A model generated the notes under the pieces. That model saw only the letters and a program-made list of their open reading frames with translations, had not been told where the DNA came from and searched no databases. Positions 61,401 to 64,000 of a DNA stretch of 64,000 bases are shown one piece after another. Source of the DNA: Pegea sp. RAD2-039 (Eukaryota; Chordata; Thaliacea; Salpida; Salpidae); NCBI GenBank assembly GCA_034620365.1, contig JAQGEQ010000272.1, forward strand, positions 186,001 to 250,000. The letters are read 5' to 3'. Every line of letters starts with the position of its first letter. Position 1 is the stretch's first letter. The position numbers and the translations under genes are program-made.

Positions 61401-63660
61401 GCATTGACAGCGGGGACGAGGTTCCACTGAATCCAGGAAGACTAGGTAGGACTGGCATTGCTTGTGGACTTGGAATCAACGAAGGAGGAACAAAGAATTG
61501 GTTGGTAGGTAACGCAGCGACAGGTGAAGGTGTCAAGGTGATAACATGCATAGGTTGCTATAGAAACAAAAAGTTGATTTATTTTGGAACTTTGGAGCAG
61601 AATTTTGATAATCAGAAGTTGAAGATGATGAAGAATCCAACAAATTACTTTTTGAATTGAACAAAATAATAAATTAAAAATGAAGTACATGAAGGTATCT
61701 TTCTCATCACAAACAATAATAAGTGATTTGATTGGCTTACAAGTGGAAAACTTTCGGAAGAAAATAAAGATTTATTAGGGGATGTTGGAGTCCTAACTTT
61801 GCTTGAAGAACCAACAGCAAACTGAGTTGGTCTCCGTTGCTTCGAAGACCCCTGTAGTAGAAGTAAACCTGAGTATTTGCATCATTCAAACTACTTTTGT
61901 TGTTCTAAAATGATTGATGGGTTGAGATTAAATCAACTTTGAACAATTTTACAACTTTTTTCGAAGCAATTTATATTTTGATCAATACTGCTGTTGTTTT
62001 GTGATAGTTTTGATAATTAGCGATAACTACGATGAAAATATCACCTCTTTTTGAGCAGCTTTAAAATCTCTATCAAATGGATTAGATAGTTCATCAAACA
62101 AACCGACTTGGTTACCATATTGTAAGAACCGCGTTGGGGTTGGGGTTTGATCTAAAAACATGATTTTAAAAATGTAAATATTGAAACTAACTTAAAAGTA
62201 TTTCAAACTTTAAAAACTTCTAAGTATCAACATTCATTTTCAAAGTTATTGACAATTGTAAGTTTGGTTTAAAACCTTATAATTTCAATAAATTGTTTTT
62301 AGAACCAACATACCAACTGTAAGTGCTTCTGATAAATAATTAGCGCTTTTAACGCCCAGTTTTAGAGTCATCTGATGCTTTTGTTCGTGTACTAATAGAC
62401 GGTCTTTTGACATGAATATCTAAAAAAAATTTTGTAATGTAGCTAGAAAATGTTGCTACTAATTAAAAGCTGTATTGACTAAACAAAAAATTTGCTAAAC
62501 AAGAAAGTATGAGCACTATTAGATTAATCTTGGGTTTTGAACAAACTTTGGCGATGCGGAAAGTATATTAAAAATATGAACAATTAAAAATTACTGACCT
62601 AAAAACAAACAAGTTTATAACTGGAAAAACGTTATTAGTAGAAATGCTTTATGGTCTTATTCACTTAAAATGGTCTGTCACTTTCTTCTTCAGTAGTCGA
62701 AACCTAAGATTTTAACAAACAAAAATTCATTTACACAAAACAATACTGCAGGTTTTTGTTTGAAAATCGTACACATGCTATCAGCCAAAATGGTGCGAAG
62801 AATTGCACCACTTATAAATACTCAAGACCACAATTTATAAGACAAGTTCCACTAAACTTGGCTAAGAAAATTTTTGTGATTTAGCTGGGACTGAAAACAG
62901 TGCGAGTGGTATTTCTTATCACATTGCCAGAGAAGCCTACAACATTATAGTGCTTCATCAAATAAGTATGACGAATTTGTATGGATATACAATGGGTGAA
63001 ATATACAATTGTAGACAGAGCTTATGAATGAACTTTATAGTTTGATATTTAGCTAATTAGATGTTTCTCCTGGTTACAAAATAAAGAAGAAAAATTGTAA
63101 ACTATTGTACGCATCATCTATTTTGTTTCTAATGTTATGAAAGGCATTTACTACCAACTATGACCAAACTATTTTATCTAAATCCTCTGGAATTCGACAG
63201 AATGTAAATAGTATCAATAAGTTAAACACTTCTTTATTTTTTAATTTTATAAAGATTTTTGAAAATGTTTAAATTTACAATCTATACATAAATTAATAAT
63301 TTTGAAAAGAAATATATAGTTAAGAACAAAATGATTATAATTTACTAATTGACTTTTCTTTAAAATATTAATTTGTATAAATACGATAAACTAGGACTGA
63401 TTTAGAAAAACACCAAAAAACTAATCAAACAAATCATATTTATTAATCAGTAATATAAAAACCACTCAAAATCTATACAATTTAGACTTAAAAGTTTACT
63501 TTGCCTAACAATCTATATTTTAAGTAAAAACAACCTAACTCAGAACATTAAAAATTGTTTCTTAAATGTGTACCTGGTTACAGTCTGAAGCAGAACATGC
63601 AAACTTTTGTGAATCCACTTTAGATTTGATATTACCGTCTTCACTCTCTAAAGATGTCAT
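58414..63660 (-). CDS. ATF2: ATF2/ATF7/CREB5-type bZIP transcription factor
   Basis: Sixteen exons in transcript order: 63660-63574, 62419-62314, 62151-62045, 61851-61741, 61557-61359, 61302-61262, 61079-60966, 60603-60515, 60242-60146, 60033-59950, 59793-59749, 59664-59450, 59204-59123, 58882-58821, 58768-58635 and 58586-58414, for 581 aa. An N-terminal C2H2 finger (FACSASDCNQIF, then HEQKH) is split by the first intron (1.15 kb). It is followed by KHQMTLKLG and DQTPTPTRFLQ, the latter holding the two threonines phosphorylated by JNK/p38 in ATF2. The middle is Ser/Pro-rich. The basic region (RFLERNRAAASRCRNKKKKW) leads to a leucine zipper (LEQKAKTL to LKQLLLSHRDCPVTKMQ), all diagnostic of the ATF2/ATF7/CREB5 group. 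It binds CRE or AP-1 sites as a homodimer or with Jun. I cannot tell which vertebrate paralogue is closest; invertebrates usually have one. Confidence 0.95.
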
Positions 63661-64000
63661 CACTAGCTGCCAACAATTTGATAAGAACTTTTGATCTACT
63701 TAATGTTAAGTTTTTTTATACCTTTCTAAAATAAAAATTTAATTCTAATCAACAGAAGACTTAACAATGACTTTTTATTAAATATACAGAGAACCAAACA
63801 GAGAATTATCAAGAAGTTATTATTATCCAGAACTAGTAGTATTAACTTTTTAATAATAAAATACACTGAAGAGAATAGAAATTATTGGTCAAAAATGAAC
63901 TAATAAGATGACTAAACTTATTTTACATAATTTATAAGTGAAAACAGTTGTTTTTTTTTAAGTTAATTGTTTTAATAATAACTAATTTTTTGACCAAAGG
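63661..64000. other. 5' flank of the ATF2-type gene
   Basis: Sequence upstream of the minus-strand ATF2-type start. On the minus strand a splice-acceptor-like TTGGCAG ends six bases before the ATG, implying an upstream untranslated exon or a trans-spliced leader. AT-rich; no other feature was seen. Confidence 0.4.

Overview
This 64 kb window is metazoan nuclear DNA. It is strongly AT-rich and carries multi-exon genes with GT-AG introns, most of them about 45-60 nt and a few of 1-2 kb. The protein families are animal ones: TANGO1/MIA3, ACE, ATF2-type bZIP, ZFYVE21, UBFD1, an MFSD4-type sugar transporter and a rhodopsin-type GPCR. Very low GC, short introns, candidate spliced-leader acceptors just upstream of several start codons, and one tight same-strand gene pair would suit a lophotrochozoan such as a flatworm. 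This is inference, and I cannot name the species.

Layout. 1-1426 (+): 3' part of an MFS transporter of the MFSD4/NaGLT1 type. 1427-5357: gene-free, with a tRNA-like SINE candidate near 2.6-2.95 kb. 5358-8571 (-): single-domain angiotensin-converting-enzyme-like peptidase, 14 exons, secreted or membrane-anchored. 8572-13407: no gene seen. 13408-14984 (-): 7-exon class A GPCR with an altered DRY motif. 14985-17737: no gene seen. 17738-34975 (+): a very large TANGO1/MIA3 homologue (about 3411 aa, 22 coding exons plus an alternative first exon), whose 6.6 kb fifth exon is built of in-frame tandem repeats and a triplicated 105-aa module. 38709-39899 (+): UBFD1. 42115-43638 (+): a short RAD18-like RING plus UBZ4 protein. 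45815-49555 (+): XPD/ERCC2 helicase, 18 exons, 760 aa. 49661-50836 (-): ZFYVE21. 50977-52248 (-): mitochondrial ribosomal protein mS29/DAP3, intronless. 52249-58413: gene-free, with dispersed repeats. 58414-63660 (-): ATF2/ATF7/CREB5-type factor, 16 exons, 581 aa.

The genes do not form one pathway. TANGO1 exports bulky cargo from the ER. XPD (TFIIH repair and transcription) and RAD18 (damage tolerance) both serve genome maintenance. XPD and ZFYVE21 converge, with stop codons 105 bp apart and poly(A) signals on opposite strands. mS29 and ZFYVE21 are in tandem 140 bp apart with no evident poly(A) signal between them, a candidate operon. The most unusual items are the repeat-built lumenal region of TANGO1 and its apparent internal start, a GC-rich block inside XPD, a splice junction in the ACE gene that canonical sites cannot join in frame, and an unidentified dispersed element with a (TTTA)n edge. 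Exon boundaries were placed by hand from splice sites, reading phase and homology; all complete gene models sum to whole codons.
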